41,218 bases of DNA from Synergistaceae bacterium (GCA_017451025.1 JAFSSM010000025.1:1-41218), one strand, 5' to 3'. Positions 7,991-15,776 are shown, counted from the stretch's first letter. Notes: generated by a model from the letters alone, not told the origin. Numbers and translations: made by a program.

Positions 7991-8752
7991 TCAATAACAT
8001 ATCACTTCGTCCTCTACTGCCCTGATTACTTCTTCAGGAACTTCCTGCATGTCGAGCGTATACATTGCGTTCAAGCGCGGGTTGAAAATTCCCAGCCTGG
8101 TTATTCCCTCGAAAATTTCCTGCCCGGAATGCTGACCCATTATCCAGTACATCAATAACTGCAAAGTCTGCTTGCTAGTCGGCTTGTTCTTCGAGACCTT
8201 GAAGTCCCACAAAGTGTCCGCCGTCAGAAAATCTCCGTCCCCAGCATCAACAGTCAGCGTATACCCGTCAGGCTCAAACGTGAACCCGTACTCCAGCACA
8301 GGCCCGTACTCCTCAACAAACATCCTGCTGCGCTCAACCATCGTCTGAATGTTGCTGATTGTATCGCTGTCAGGATTCATCTCTGCCGTTCCGCCATGTG
8401 TAAGCGGATACATATAATCCCTGTACCACACATCAAAAGCCGCCAGCTTGCACGCACTCACCACTGAATCAGAATCTACCCCGCTTACTCTTCCCAAAAG
8501 CGCACCTGCTGTTTCAGCCTCGCCAGCTATTGCCGCCCCCCGAATGGAAATCTCAAATGACTTCAGGATATTTCCGCTCACCATAAACCTCGTCAGGTAA
8601 TCCACAGCCAACCCCACAATGGAACTGTGAATGTTTTCCTCAGCGTTGAGCGTAATTCCGTCATCAAACGATACCTTCTTGAACATTGACGGCCTGATGT
8701 ATCCTCCATAAGGCTGTTTAACCTGCGAAATCCTCTGAGTAACGCTCGACAT
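7991..8752 (-). CDS. Uncharacterised PD-(D/E)XK-nuclease-like protein
   Basis: A 253-residue soluble protein of a family I recognise only as a conserved hypothetical. Residues 168-203 look like a PD-(D/E)XK core: acidic residues in VDAGDGDF (Asp172/Asp174), then LWDFKVSK with Asp183-x-Lys185, then a helix with QLLMYWIMG (Gln198, Tyr202), the pattern in which a Q-L-x-x-Y helix follows the catalytic strand. The N-terminus has ISQVKQPYGGYIRP and EENIHSSIVGLAVDYLTRF. The start is supported by TAGGAGG before ATG 8750-8752. It is monocistronic, just after a tRNA gene. A nuclease role is inference from the motif; no partner gene reveals its job. Confidence 0.6.
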   Translation of the reverse strand: MSSVTQRISQVKQPYGGYIRPSMFKKVSFDDGITLNAEENIHSSIVGLAVDYLTRFMVSGNILKSFEISIRGAAIAGEAETAGALLGRVSGVDSDSVVSACKLAAFDVWYRDYMYPLTHGGTAEMNPDSDTISNIQTMVERSRMFVEEYGPVLEYGFTFEPDGYTLTVDAGDGDFLTADTLWDFKVSKNKPTSKQTLQLLMYWIMGQHSGQEIFEGITRLGIFNPRLNAMYTLDMQEVPEEVIRAVEDEVICY

Positions 8753-8771
8753 ATTGTCCTCCTATAGAAAT

Positions 8772-8797
8772 AGGTCTCCCGCGTAAACAGGAGACCT
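8772..8797 (-). terminator. Hairpin downstream of the tRNA gene
   Basis: AGGTCTCC and GGAGACCT form a perfect 8-bp stem with a 10-base loop, followed on the minus strand by ATTTCTAT. The T-run is weak. It sits 18 bases past the tRNA 3' end and 19 bases before the start of the next gene, so it could terminate the tRNA transcript or form part of that gene's leader. Confidence 0.45.
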
Positions 8798-8815
8798 CGT
8801 CGTATTCATCATTGT

Positions 8816-8892
8816 TGGTGGGCCCACCTGGACTCGAACCAGGAACCTTCCGGTTATGAGCCGGTGGCTCTAACCACTTGAGCTATGGGCCC
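8816..8892 (-). tRNA. tRNA with CAT anticodon, probably tRNA-Ile2 (lysidine-modified)
   Basis: A 77-nt cloverleaf with encoded CCA. The acceptor stem GGGCCCA pairs with TGGGCCC, the D arm is AGCTCAAGTGGTTAGAGC, the anticodon loop CTCATAA sits on an ACCGG/CCGGT-like stem, and the T arm contains GGTTCGAGTCC. CAT serves Met, initiator Met or Ile2. The first pair is G-C, which rules against an initiator in most bacteria. The C4-G69 and C5-G68 pairs are those known to favour recognition by the lysidine synthetase TilS, so Ile2 is preferred over elongator Met. The existence of the tRNA is certain; the isotype is inference. Confidence 0.9.
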
Positions 8893-8974
8893 CAAAACTC
8901 AATGCATTTTACACGCCGCTTAATTTTGCGTCAAGACCGAAATTTTTTACCCCCCGCGAATCACAATTATGTAT

Positions 8975-8980
8975 TATAAT
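8975..8980 (+). promoter_or_regulatory. Candidate -10 element for the ptsH operon
   Basis: A perfect TATAAT 59 bases before the ptsH start, within an AT-rich stretch. The -35 region, 17 bases upstream, is GC-rich and does not match the consensus. The promoter may depend on an activator or be misplaced. No CRE-like operator was recognised nearby. Confidence 0.45.
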
Positions 8981-9038
8981 CTCACTAACTCCAAACTATT
9001 TTACACACACTCTATCTTCATGAAAGGAAGCTGACACT

Positions 9039-9296
9039 ATGAAGGAATTCAAGTATGTCATCACTGACCCCGTAGGTATTCACGCACGTCCCGCAGGAGA
9101 GCTCGCGAAGGAAGCCAAGACGTTCAAGAGCACTGTTTTTGTCGTCAAGGGCGAGAAAGAAGCGAAGGCAACTGCCCTCATGAAGTTAATGGGAATGGGC
9201 ATCAAGCAGGGCGACGAAGTTACGATCCGCGTTGACGGTGAAGATGAAGAAGCCTGCGCCGCCGCAATGGAGAAGTTCTTCAAGGAGAAGTTCTAG
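9039..9296 (+). CDS. ptsH: PTS phosphocarrier protein HPr
   Basis: An 85-residue protein that carries phosphate from Enzyme I to sugar-specific EII proteins. The phosphorylated histidine is His15 in GIHARPAG. The usual regulatory block KSIMGVMSLG is replaced by T45-A46-L-M-K-L-M-G, so the serine (Ser46) that HPr kinase modifies in Firmicutes is alanine here. The downstream IKQGDEVTI segment is normal. The start ATG 9039-9041 follows GAAAGGAAG. It is one base upstream of ptsI. No EII genes are in the window, so the sugar is unknown. Confidence 0.96.
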   Translation: MKEFKYVITDPVGIHARPAGELAKEAKTFKSTVFVVKGEKEAKATALMKLMGMGIKQGDEVTIRVDGEDEEACAAAMEKFFKEKF

Positions 9297-9297
9297 T

Positions 9298-11040
9298 ATG
9301 CAGACCTTCACAGGTACCAAGATCGTAAACGGCATAGCTATCGGCAAGATTAAGCTGTACAAGCCCGCCGTCTACGAGATCAGCGAGGAACTCGTCAGCG
9401 ACATAGCCGCAGAGATCGCCCGCTACGAGGCCGCCATCGACAAAGTCAAGGAGGATCAGAACGCCCTCTACGAAAAAGAAATGAAGGCAGGCCATAAGGA
9501 CACCGCCGGAATTTTTGAGGCACATGCGCTTATGCTTGACGACGAAGACACCATAATTGACCCGTGCAAGGAAGTTATGGCAGAGGGTCATACGGCAGAA
9601 TATGCAGTGCGTCAGGTGTTCGACGAAGTAGCTAAGGCGTTCAGCGAGATGGAGGACGAGTATTTCAGGGCAAGGAGTGCTGACGTTATCGACCTCAAGA
9701 ACGCTATGCTCGATGTACTGTTCGGTGCTGACACAGCTAACCTTCAGGGCACTGAACCCGCAATCCTCGTCGCTGAAGACCTCGCTCCGTCAGAGACCGT
9801 CAAGCTCGATAAGTCATTGCTGCTCGGACTCGTTACCAGACTCGGCAGTTCCAACAGCCATACCGCAATCCTCGCTCGCTCCATGAACTGGCCGACGCTC
9901 ATTCAGTGCCACGACATCACCGACGACTGGGACGGAAAGTTCGCAATCCTCGACGGCTACAACTCCTGCATTTACATTGAGCCTGACCAGGAAATTATCG
10001 ACAAGCTCAGCGCGAAGCAGAAGGAAGACCGCGAGAAAGAGGCCAAGTTGCAGGAACTCAAGGGCAAGCCGAGCGAGACTAAGGACGGCCAGAAAGTCAG
10101 GCTTTATGCGAACATCGGCGGCCCGAAAGATGTCAAGGCAGTAATTGAGAATGACGCAGAGGGTGTAGGACTCTTCAGGTCAGAGTTCGTCTACCTCAAC
10201 AGCCCGACGGACCCAACTGAAGATCAGCAGTTCGCCGCCTACAAGCAGGTGCTCGAAGGACTTGCACCCCGCCTCGTGGTAATCAGGACTTGCGACATCG
10301 GAGCGGATAAGACCATCGACTACATGAACCTCGATAAGGAAGAGAACCCGGCGCTCGGTTTCAGGGCAGTGCGTATTTGTCTGTCGCGCCCGGACTTCTT
10401 CAAGAGACAGCTTCGCGCATTGCTGAGAGCAAGTGCTTTCGGCAATCTCGGAATCATGTTCCCGATGATTATCAGCAAGTGGGAAGTCGTCGAGTGCAAA
10501 AAACTCCTCGAGGAGTGCAAGAAGGAACTCGAAGCTGAAGGCCAGAAGATCGGCAAGTACGAGATCGGCATTATGATTGAGACACCCGCCGCCGCACTGT
10601 GCGCTGATGAACTGGCGGAGGAAGTCGATTTCTTCTCGCTGGGCACAAACGACCTCACTCAATACACCTGCGCAATTGACAGACAGAGCGCAAACCTCGA
10701 GAGATTCGCTAACACTCATCACCCCGCACTTTTGAGGCTGATCCGCGAGACCATCGAGGCAGGCCACAGACATGGAACATGGGTAGGAATCTGCGGAGAA
10801 CTCGGAGCCGACCCCGAACTGTCAGAGGAATTTATGAAGTGGGGAATCGATGAACTCTCTGTGAACCCGAAGAGCATTCTTCCTCTGCGTGAACGTGTCA
10901 GGAATATGGACCTGTCGAAATTCAAGACTGAATCCCCAAAGCCGGAAGCCAAGCCCGAACCTAAACCGGAAGCACCCAAGCCGGAAGTGAAGGCCGAAGC
11001 TCCGAAGCCGAAGGGATTTTTTGGGAGGTTATTCGGATAA
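9298..11040 (+). CDS. ptsI: PTS Enzyme I (phosphoenolpyruvate-protein phosphotransferase) with charged tail
   Basis: A 580-residue cytosolic enzyme that takes phosphate from PEP and passes it to HPr. The active histidine is His188 in SNSHTAILARS. The PEP-binding TIM barrel shows VVIRTCDIGADK, ENPALGFRAVR, IMIETPAA, SLGTNDLTQYT and catalytic Cys499 in GICGELGAD. The frame opens earlier, inside ptsH, but ATG 9298 follows AAGGAG and gives the standard N-terminus. Oddly, after ~residue 540 there is a 40-residue tail of K/P/E/A repeats (PKPEAKPEPKPE...) ending in KGFFGRLFG, not part of usual Enzyme I. It is followed two bases later by the ROK kinase. Confidence 0.96.
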   Translation: MQTFTGTKIVNGIAIGKIKLYKPAVYEISEELVSDIAAEIARYEAAIDKVKEDQNALYEKEMKAGHKDTAGIFEAHALMLDDEDTIIDPCKEVMAEGHTAEYAVRQVFDEVAKAFSEMEDEYFRARSADVIDLKNAMLDVLFGADTANLQGTEPAILVAEDLAPSETVKLDKSLLLGLVTRLGSSNSHTAILARSMNWPTLIQCHDITDDWDGKFAILDGYNSCIYIEPDQEIIDKLSAKQKEDREKEAKLQELKGKPSETKDGQKVRLYANIGGPKDVKAVIENDAEGVGLFRSEFVYLNSPTDPTEDQQFAAYKQVLEGLAPRLVVIRTCDIGADKTIDYMNLDKEENPALGFRAVRICLSRPDFFKRQLRALLRASAFGNLGIMFPMIISKWEVVECKKLLEECKKELEAEGQKIGKYEIGIMIETPAAALCADELAEEVDFFSLGTNDLTQYTCAIDRQSANLERFANTHHPALLRLIRETIEAGHRHGTWVGICGELGADPELSEEFMKWGIDELSVNPKSILPLRERVRNMDLSKFKTESPKPEAKPEPKPEAPKPEVKAEAPKPKGFFGRLFG

Positions 11041-11041
11041 C

Positions 11042-11944
11042 ATGTTATATGGAGCATTAGAAGCCGGCGGCACAAAAATGATCTGTGCAGTCGGCAATGA
11101 AGAAGGCCAGATACTCGATCAGACTTCTATACCGACAACTACGCCTGAAGAGACTATGCCCAAAATTATTGAGTACTTCAAGGCGAAGCAGGACTCAGCA
11201 GAAACACCCGACGACAAGCTCAAGGCTGTTGGCATTGCGTGCTTCGGGCCGGTAGACGTTCGTCCAAGCTCGAAGACTTACGGAAATATCCTCTACACGC
11301 CAAAAATTCCTTGGCGCAATTTCCCAATGGTCAAGGCTATACGCGAAGCTCTGGACGATATTCCTGTGGGCTTCGATACCGACGTGAACGGCTCACTTCT
11401 CGGCGAAGCAACGTGGGGATGCGCAAAGGGCCTTACTGATGCCGTGTACTTCACAATCGGAACCGGTATCGGTATGGGCGCAATGGCAGGCGGCAATCTC
11501 ATTCACGGAATGCTTCACCCCGAAGCAGGGCACATCATGATGGCCCCCATCGCCGGCGATGAGTACAAGGGACACTGCCCGAATCACGGAACATGCTTTG
11601 AGGGAATGGCATGCGGCCCGGCAATCGAGGCAAGGTGGGGCAAGCCCGGGAAAGAACTCCGCGAGAATCCTGACGTATGGGACCTCGAGGCAAAGTATAT
11701 CGCTCAGGCTTTAACGTCAGTAATTTTCGTCCTCAGCCCGCAGAAAATTATTCTCGGCGGCGGCGTAATGGGACAGTCCCAGCTTTTCCCGCTCATCAGG
11801 AAATACGTCCTCGAGAACGTCAACGGCTACATCGACACGAAGGAACTGCGCAACATCAACGCATACATCACTCCGGCAGCACTCAACGGGAATCAGGGCA
11901 TTATGGGTGCTCTGAAGCTCGCGGAAATGGCTGCTGAGGAATAG
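11042..11944 (+). CDS. ROK-family sugar kinase (fructokinase-like)
   Basis: A 300-residue ATP-dependent sugar kinase. The opening LYGALEAGGTKMICAVG is the ROK phosphate-binding segment. HPEAGHIMM, the zinc-binding block G-H-C-P-N-H-G-T-C-F-E-G and GPAIEARWG place it near the fructokinase/YdhR branch rather than glucokinase. IILGGGVM is the C-terminal adenosine region. ATG 11042 is one base past the ptsI stop, with GGGAGG inside the end of ptsI. Co-transcription with ptsHI suggests a role in hexose phosphorylation beside the PTS. Substrate (fructose, mannose or other) is not determined by sequence alone. Confidence 0.87.
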   Translation: MLYGALEAGGTKMICAVGNEEGQILDQTSIPTTTPEETMPKIIEYFKAKQDSAETPDDKLKAVGIACFGPVDVRPSSKTYGNILYTPKIPWRNFPMVKAIREALDDIPVGFDTDVNGSLLGEATWGCAKGLTDAVYFTIGTGIGMGAMAGGNLIHGMLHPEAGHIMMAPIAGDEYKGHCPNHGTCFEGMACGPAIEARWGKPGKELRENPDVWDLEAKYIAQALTSVIFVLSPQKIILGGGVMGQSQLFPLIRKYVLENVNGYIDTKELRNINAYITPAALNGNQGIMGALKLAEMAAEE

Positions 11945-11964
11945 TAATTACCGGTAAAAATTAT

Positions 11965-11998
11965 GCCTCCCTGTTGATTTTTTCGGCAGGGAGGATAT
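11965..11998 (+). terminator. Terminator after the ptsHI-kinase operon
   Basis: CCTCCCTG (11966-11973) and CAGGGAGG (11987-11994) form a perfect 8-bp stem around a T-rich 13-base loop, followed by ATATTATTTA. The T-run is imperfect but the stem is strong, and it separates the sugar genes from cheW. The same stem sequence occurs in the terminator after ispE. Confidence 0.65.
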
Positions 11999-12037
11999 TA
12001 TTTACCCATAAATCCATGATAAATGAGGTAGAAAACT

Positions 12038-12571
12038 TTGGCTGAAGTACAGAAATTAGACCCGTCGAAGCCCGTTGCTAACAATGACTTCAAGGATATT
12101 GACGTTGAGTCATTAGGCGAAGAGCATATCAACCTTGTCTTCACACTTGGCCGGGAAAATTTCGGCGTTGATGTCAACATCGTGAACGAAATCGTCCGCG
12201 TCCCGTCATTCATCACGAGAGTCCCGAACGCTCCGATGTATATTCGCGGAGTAATTAACCTGAGAGGAACGATTGTGCCGGTGTTCGATATGCACATGAA
12301 GACCGGAATGGCATCGACTCCTCTGACCGATGAAGCCCGAATAGTAGTTATCACGATCAGCGACGTAATTTTCGGAATGATCGTGAACTCGGTGCGCGAG
12401 GTCAAGACTATTTACGACACACAGCTTGAACCCGCCACAAAGTTATCGTCAGCTATTGACCGGCGTTATGTTTTGTGGGTGGCAAAGCCTGCGGACGAAA
12501 GGCTGATACTTCTTCTTGATATACCCAGACTGTTTGAGCTTGACCAGATATTGCAGGAAGATAACGAGTAG
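12038..12571 (+). CDS. cheW: Chemotaxis coupling protein CheW
   Basis: A 177-residue protein linking chemoreceptors to the CheA kinase. INLVFTLGRENFGVDVNIVNEIVR, the hallmark PNAPMYIRGVINLRGTIVPVFD and the C-terminal LILLLDIPRLF fit the SH3-like CheW fold. About 30 extra residues precede the domain. The start is TTG 12038: both ATG codons just upstream run into stops, and GAGG lies 10 bases before the TTG. No other chemotaxis or flagellar gene is in the window; the neighbours are cell-wall and housekeeping genes. Confidence 0.93.
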   Translation: MAEVQKLDPSKPVANNDFKDIDVESLGEEHINLVFTLGRENFGVDVNIVNEIVRVPSFITRVPNAPMYIRGVINLRGTIVPVFDMHMKTGMASTPLTDEARIVVITISDVIFGMIVNSVREVKTIYDTQLEPATKLSSAIDRRYVLWVAKPADERLILLLDIPRLFELDQILQEDNE

Positions 12572-12576
12572 CCCGG

Positions 12577-14424
12577 ATGTTCAGTAAGGTTAAGATATTT
12601 TTGGTCTGCCTGCTGGTTGCAGCATGTGCGTCATGTGCTTTTGCTGATGCCTCACTCTACAGAGGCTCGTCAAGTATCGGCTCTGTGCAGACCATCGAGA
12701 ACTCTTCGGGAGTGTTCGTACCTGTAGAGGACGTAGGACGGATTTTCGGGTTCACGTCCTCTCGTTCTGGCGATGAATTATTGCTCGCGAAGGGCAGTTC
12801 CAGAATAAGGCTCATCACGAAATCTGCGGCGGCCTGGCGCGGAATGTCAATCATACCGCTGTATTCTGAACCGTTCGAGCGCAACGGAAAATTGTGGCTG
12901 GATTCGTCGAGCATAATCACGCTGTTTCAGGCGTTCGCGGGTTCGGGGCAGAACAACAGGCTCCGCTTCAACAAGAATGCGGGCTATCTTGCGCAAAAAG
13001 TTAAGCCTGATGTTGACGTGGAGTACAAGAAACCGGATTACACTCCCACAGCTCCGGCAGTAGTGAGCCTTCCGAAAGCACCGGCCAAGCGCACAAATAC
13101 TCCTGCACCAACAAGCACACCTGCACAGGCAATTTCGGCGATACAGTCTCAGGCAGAACTGCCCGCAGCAATCAGAACTTCAGCACGTACTTCTGACGGA
13201 AGCCAGCCCCGGCTCGAGACGTTCAGGCCCAACGGCAAAAAGACCGAGAAGGGCGAAAATTACAGCGGAACGATTCGAAACATAAGGTGGACAGCTTCGG
13301 GCGGAAGGTACCAGAAGATTCTTGCTGTTGTTGAGACGGACAATAACGCCGACCCGCAGGTGTACATATCCGGCGGAAAAATTCATGCACTCTTCGCGGA
13401 ATGCCCGGATAACGCAGAAGGACTCACATCTCCATACGAGAACGTAAAGACTACCGTTAACCGTAACAGCAAGGGTGTGGAGCTGGTGTTTACTCCTTCG
13501 GGATTCACTAAGGCAGAAAAACTCGTGCTCAACAATCCCAGAAGAATAGCGTTTGATTTCTATTTTCCGTCAAGCGCGAAAATCACCGGCACTTCACAAC
13601 CTTCACAGCCCGCCGTACAGACGCAGAGGCACTCACAGCCGACAGTAACTATTCCGACACCGACAATCCCTACGACTCCGCGCAGAAGGTCTCCGGCAGT
13701 AACTACACCGCCAAGCACGATAACTATTCCGACAACTCCGGCAGGTGTCAGGCGCAAGACTGTCGTGATTGACCCGGGACACGGAGGCAAAGACCCCGGA
13801 GCTTCGGCTAACGGTGTGGTCGAGAAGAACGTTACCCTTGCGATTGGGCTTGAACTGCAGAATATACTTGCGGCGAGAGGCTACAGGGTGGTCATGACGC
13901 GTAATTCGGATACGTACCCGACTCTTCAGGAGCGCACGGACATAGCCAACAGGGAGAACGCGGACTTGTTCGTGAGCGTTCACGTAAACGCATTGCCGTC
14001 CAAAAAATCGATGACAGGCTTTGAGATTTACATTATGGCCCTGCCGACAGACAAGGACGCTATGAACTTGGCCAAGATTGAGAACAGGGAATACATCGAG
14101 GGTAAGGGCATGGATACGGCGAACGTTGACCGCAGGACGGAAATGCTCTTGAAGATTTTGGGAGATATGCAGCAGAACAACAAGATTAGCGAGAGTACGG
14201 ACTTTGCGGCGGCACTCTACAACGCAGGAGCGATTAACGGCCTGCCGATGCGACGAATTGCGCAGGCACCCTTCTTTGTGCTGAGGGGAGCAGGAATGCC
14301 CGCAGTGCTTCTCGAGACCGGATTTGTTACGAACGCCGCAGAATCAAGATTGCTGGCGACCAGAGACTACCAGCAGAAAATTGCTCAGGCTATGGCATCG
14401 GGCATAATGAATTACCTGCGATAA
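12577..14424 (+). CDS. Exported N-acetylmuramoyl-L-alanine amidase (AMIN-like + Amidase_3)
   Basis: A 615-residue periplasmic enzyme cutting the amide bond between peptide stem and muramic acid, used in cell separation. A signal peptide ends near residue 23 (ASCAFA). Residues ~25-125 resemble a copper-amine-oxidase N-like stalk domain; ~230-330 look like an AMIN-type localisation domain (beta-rich, ending RRIAFDFYFP). A Pro/Thr linker with TIPTTP-type repeats follows (~335-392). The catalytic Amidase_3 domain (393-615) shows zinc ligands His402 (DPGHGG), Glu416 (VVEKN) and His469 (SVHVNA), with catalytic Glu580 (LLETGF). It starts 5 bases after cheW. Confidence 0.93.
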   Translation: MFSKVKIFLVCLLVAACASCAFADASLYRGSSSIGSVQTIENSSGVFVPVEDVGRIFGFTSSRSGDELLLAKGSSRIRLITKSAAAWRGMSIIPLYSEPFERNGKLWLDSSSIITLFQAFAGSGQNNRLRFNKNAGYLAQKVKPDVDVEYKKPDYTPTAPAVVSLPKAPAKRTNTPAPTSTPAQAISAIQSQAELPAAIRTSARTSDGSQPRLETFRPNGKKTEKGENYSGTIRNIRWTASGGRYQKILAVVETDNNADPQVYISGGKIHALFAECPDNAEGLTSPYENVKTTVNRNSKGVELVFTPSGFTKAEKLVLNNPRRIAFDFYFPSSAKITGTSQPSQPAVQTQRHSQPTVTIPTPTIPTTPRRRSPAVTTPPSTITIPTTPAGVRRKTVVIDPGHGGKDPGASANGVVEKNVTLAIGLELQNILAARGYRVVMTRNSDTYPTLQERTDIANRENADLFVSVHVNALPSKKSMTGFEIYIMALPTDKDAMNLAKIENREYIEGKGMDTANVDRRTEMLLKILGDMQQNNKISESTDFAAALYNAGAINGLPMRRIAQAPFFVLRGAGMPAVLLETGFVTNAAESRLLATRDYQQKIAQAMASGIMNYLR

Positions 14425-14439
14425 GGAGGACGATGAATT

Positions 14440-15198
14440 TTGCCGACAGTACGCAGAGTTTCACCCCGCAGTGCATCACCAGAAGAGAAAGAGCCGCCGA
14501 AGAATCCGCCTCTCAGGCGCAGGCAGGCAGCGCAGGCTCAGGCAAGACGGCCTGTCCAGAGAACCAGGACACGCACTGATTCCGACGAGAAACGCTCCGC
14601 GCCGTTGTTGCTGAGGATTTTATCGTGGCTGGGAATAATATTGCTGTGTTTTGTGCTCGGGTATCTGGGCACTTCATGGTTTATGGATTTCCTGAACAGG
14701 AAGCTCCTGCTCAAACCGGAGAACAGGATAGAGACTCAGGAGGACTTTACGGAGTTTCAGGAGGCCGAAAACGAGCGCAATATTCAGGAAACATCGAGGA
14801 ATGGTGCAGATGTACAGCAAATCTCCCTGAATCTGTACCATGTGAAGGGAGATACTTTAGCTGAGACCCGCAAAAATTTCGTGTCGCGCACAAAGGAAGA
14901 CAATATCCGTGATGCAGTCGAGGAGATACTTTCCTTGAGCGGTGCACCCAAGATGAAACTGCTCCACGTGTTCAGGAATGATGAGACTGCATTTCTGGAC
15001 ATGCCGGGGCAGTTTGCCTCAGCTATAAGCAGCATGGGCAAGAGGAAGAGCCTGCTTCTGCTTACGGGTCTTGTGAGGACATTGCAGGAGAATTTTTCGC
15101 CGATAACGCAGATACGTTTCCTGATAGACTCTCAGCCTCCGAAGTCCGGCGGCGAGGTTAATCTTGCCGCGCCGTGGAAGATGCCCAAGAAGTCATGA
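14440..15198 (+). CDS. Membrane-anchored GerMN-domain protein
   Basis: A 252-residue protein with an Arg/Pro-rich basic cytosolic head (1-55), one membrane helix (about 58-80, LLLRILSWLGIILLCFVLGY) and an exported GerMN-like domain (~128-240: ISLNLYHVKGD, LLHVFRNDETAFLDM, ITQIRFLIDS). GerMN domains often accompany Amidase_3 enzymes, which fits the gene just upstream. The start is uncertain: TTG 14440 lies 11 bases after AAGGAGG, while ATG 14433 at closer spacing opens a different 48-codon frame. The end overlaps rdgB (ATGA). Function unknown; cell-envelope role inferred. Confidence 0.78.
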   Translation: MPTVRRVSPRSASPEEKEPPKNPPLRRRQAAQAQARRPVQRTRTRTDSDEKRSAPLLLRILSWLGIILLCFVLGYLGTSWFMDFLNRKLLLKPENRIETQEDFTEFQEAENERNIQETSRNGADVQQISLNLYHVKGDTLAETRKNFVSRTKEDNIRDAVEEILSLSGAPKMKLLHVFRNDETAFLDMPGQFASAISSMGKRKSLLLLTGLVRTLQENFSPITQIRFLIDSQPPKSGGEVNLAAPWKMPKKS

Positions 15199-15776
15199 AG
15201 TTCGAGCGGTTAATCATAGCGACAGGCAACGAAGGAAAATTCCGGGAGTTCAGGGAAATTATCGGGGACTTTGCGGGTGAGGCAGTCTTTGCGCCGGAAA
15301 TTGCGAAACTTGTTGTTGAGGAGACCGGAAAAACTTACCGCGAAAACGCAATGCTGAAAGCCTGTGCTTGGGCGGAAAAATCAGGGCTTCCGTGTCTCGC
15401 TGATGACAGCGGTCTTGAGGTTGACGCGCTGGACGGTGCTCCGGGACTGTACTCCGCGAGGGTGATTGCCGGGAAGGACAACGATAAAGTATCGTGGCTT
15501 CTCGGTCAGCTCGATGGCAATTCCAACCGCAGGGCCAGATTCGCGGCATCTCTGGCACTGTGCGTTCCTGGCGAGTACACGCTCATCACTGAGGGCTATT
15601 GCTGCGGAAATATCGCGCATACTCCGGCGGGCAATAACGGCTTCGGCTATGACCCGGTGTTCGTTCCGGACGGATATGCTCTCACTTTCGCGGAATTGGA
15701 CTCTCACATCAAGAACGCTATATCCCACAGAACAAACGCCTTCAGGAAAATTCAAGCCATTGTGCACAACTTGTGA
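15195..15776 (+). CDS. rdgB: XTP/dITP diphosphatase (HAM1/RdgB family)
   Basis: A 193-residue enzyme that hydrolyses dITP, dITP-like and XTP nucleotides so that deaminated purines do not enter DNA or RNA. Motifs are IATGNEGKFREF at the N-terminus, ETGKTYRENAMLKA, the catalytic LADDSGLEVDAL, GAPGLYSAR, NNGFGYDPVF and ISHRTNAF. The ATG at 15195 sits in an ATGA overlap with the upstream GerMN gene, which gives the normal N-terminus; the open frame extends 7 codons more. Standard length. Confidence 0.96.
   Translation: MKFERLIIATGNEGKFREFREIIGDFAGEAVFAPEIAKLVVEETGKTYRENAMLKACAWAEKSGLPCLADDSGLEVDALDGAPGLYSARVIAGKDNDKVSWLLGQLDGNSNRRARFAASLALCVPGEYTLITEGYCCGNIAHTPAGNNGFGYDPVFVPDGYALTFAELDSHIKNAISHRTNAFRKIQAIVHNL

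Noticed and set aside
7840-8025. 61-codon plus-strand frame in the 7834-7990 gap
   Set aside because: No ribosome site, and it runs into the end of the opposing PD-(D/E)XK-like gene.
8772-8815. Attachment site at the tRNA 3' end
   Set aside because: I saw no second copy of the tRNA 3' end in the window and no integrase gene, so an integrated element is not supported.
10180-10773. 197-codon open frame on minus opposite ptsI
   Set aside because: It is the antisense shadow of conserved Enzyme I motifs, has no ribosome site and no recognisable product.
13600-13755. Repeats of Pro/Thr codons in the amidase gene considered as a DNA repeat array
   Set aside because: They are degenerate at DNA level and explained by a Pro/Thr linker between domains; no CRISPR-like spacing.
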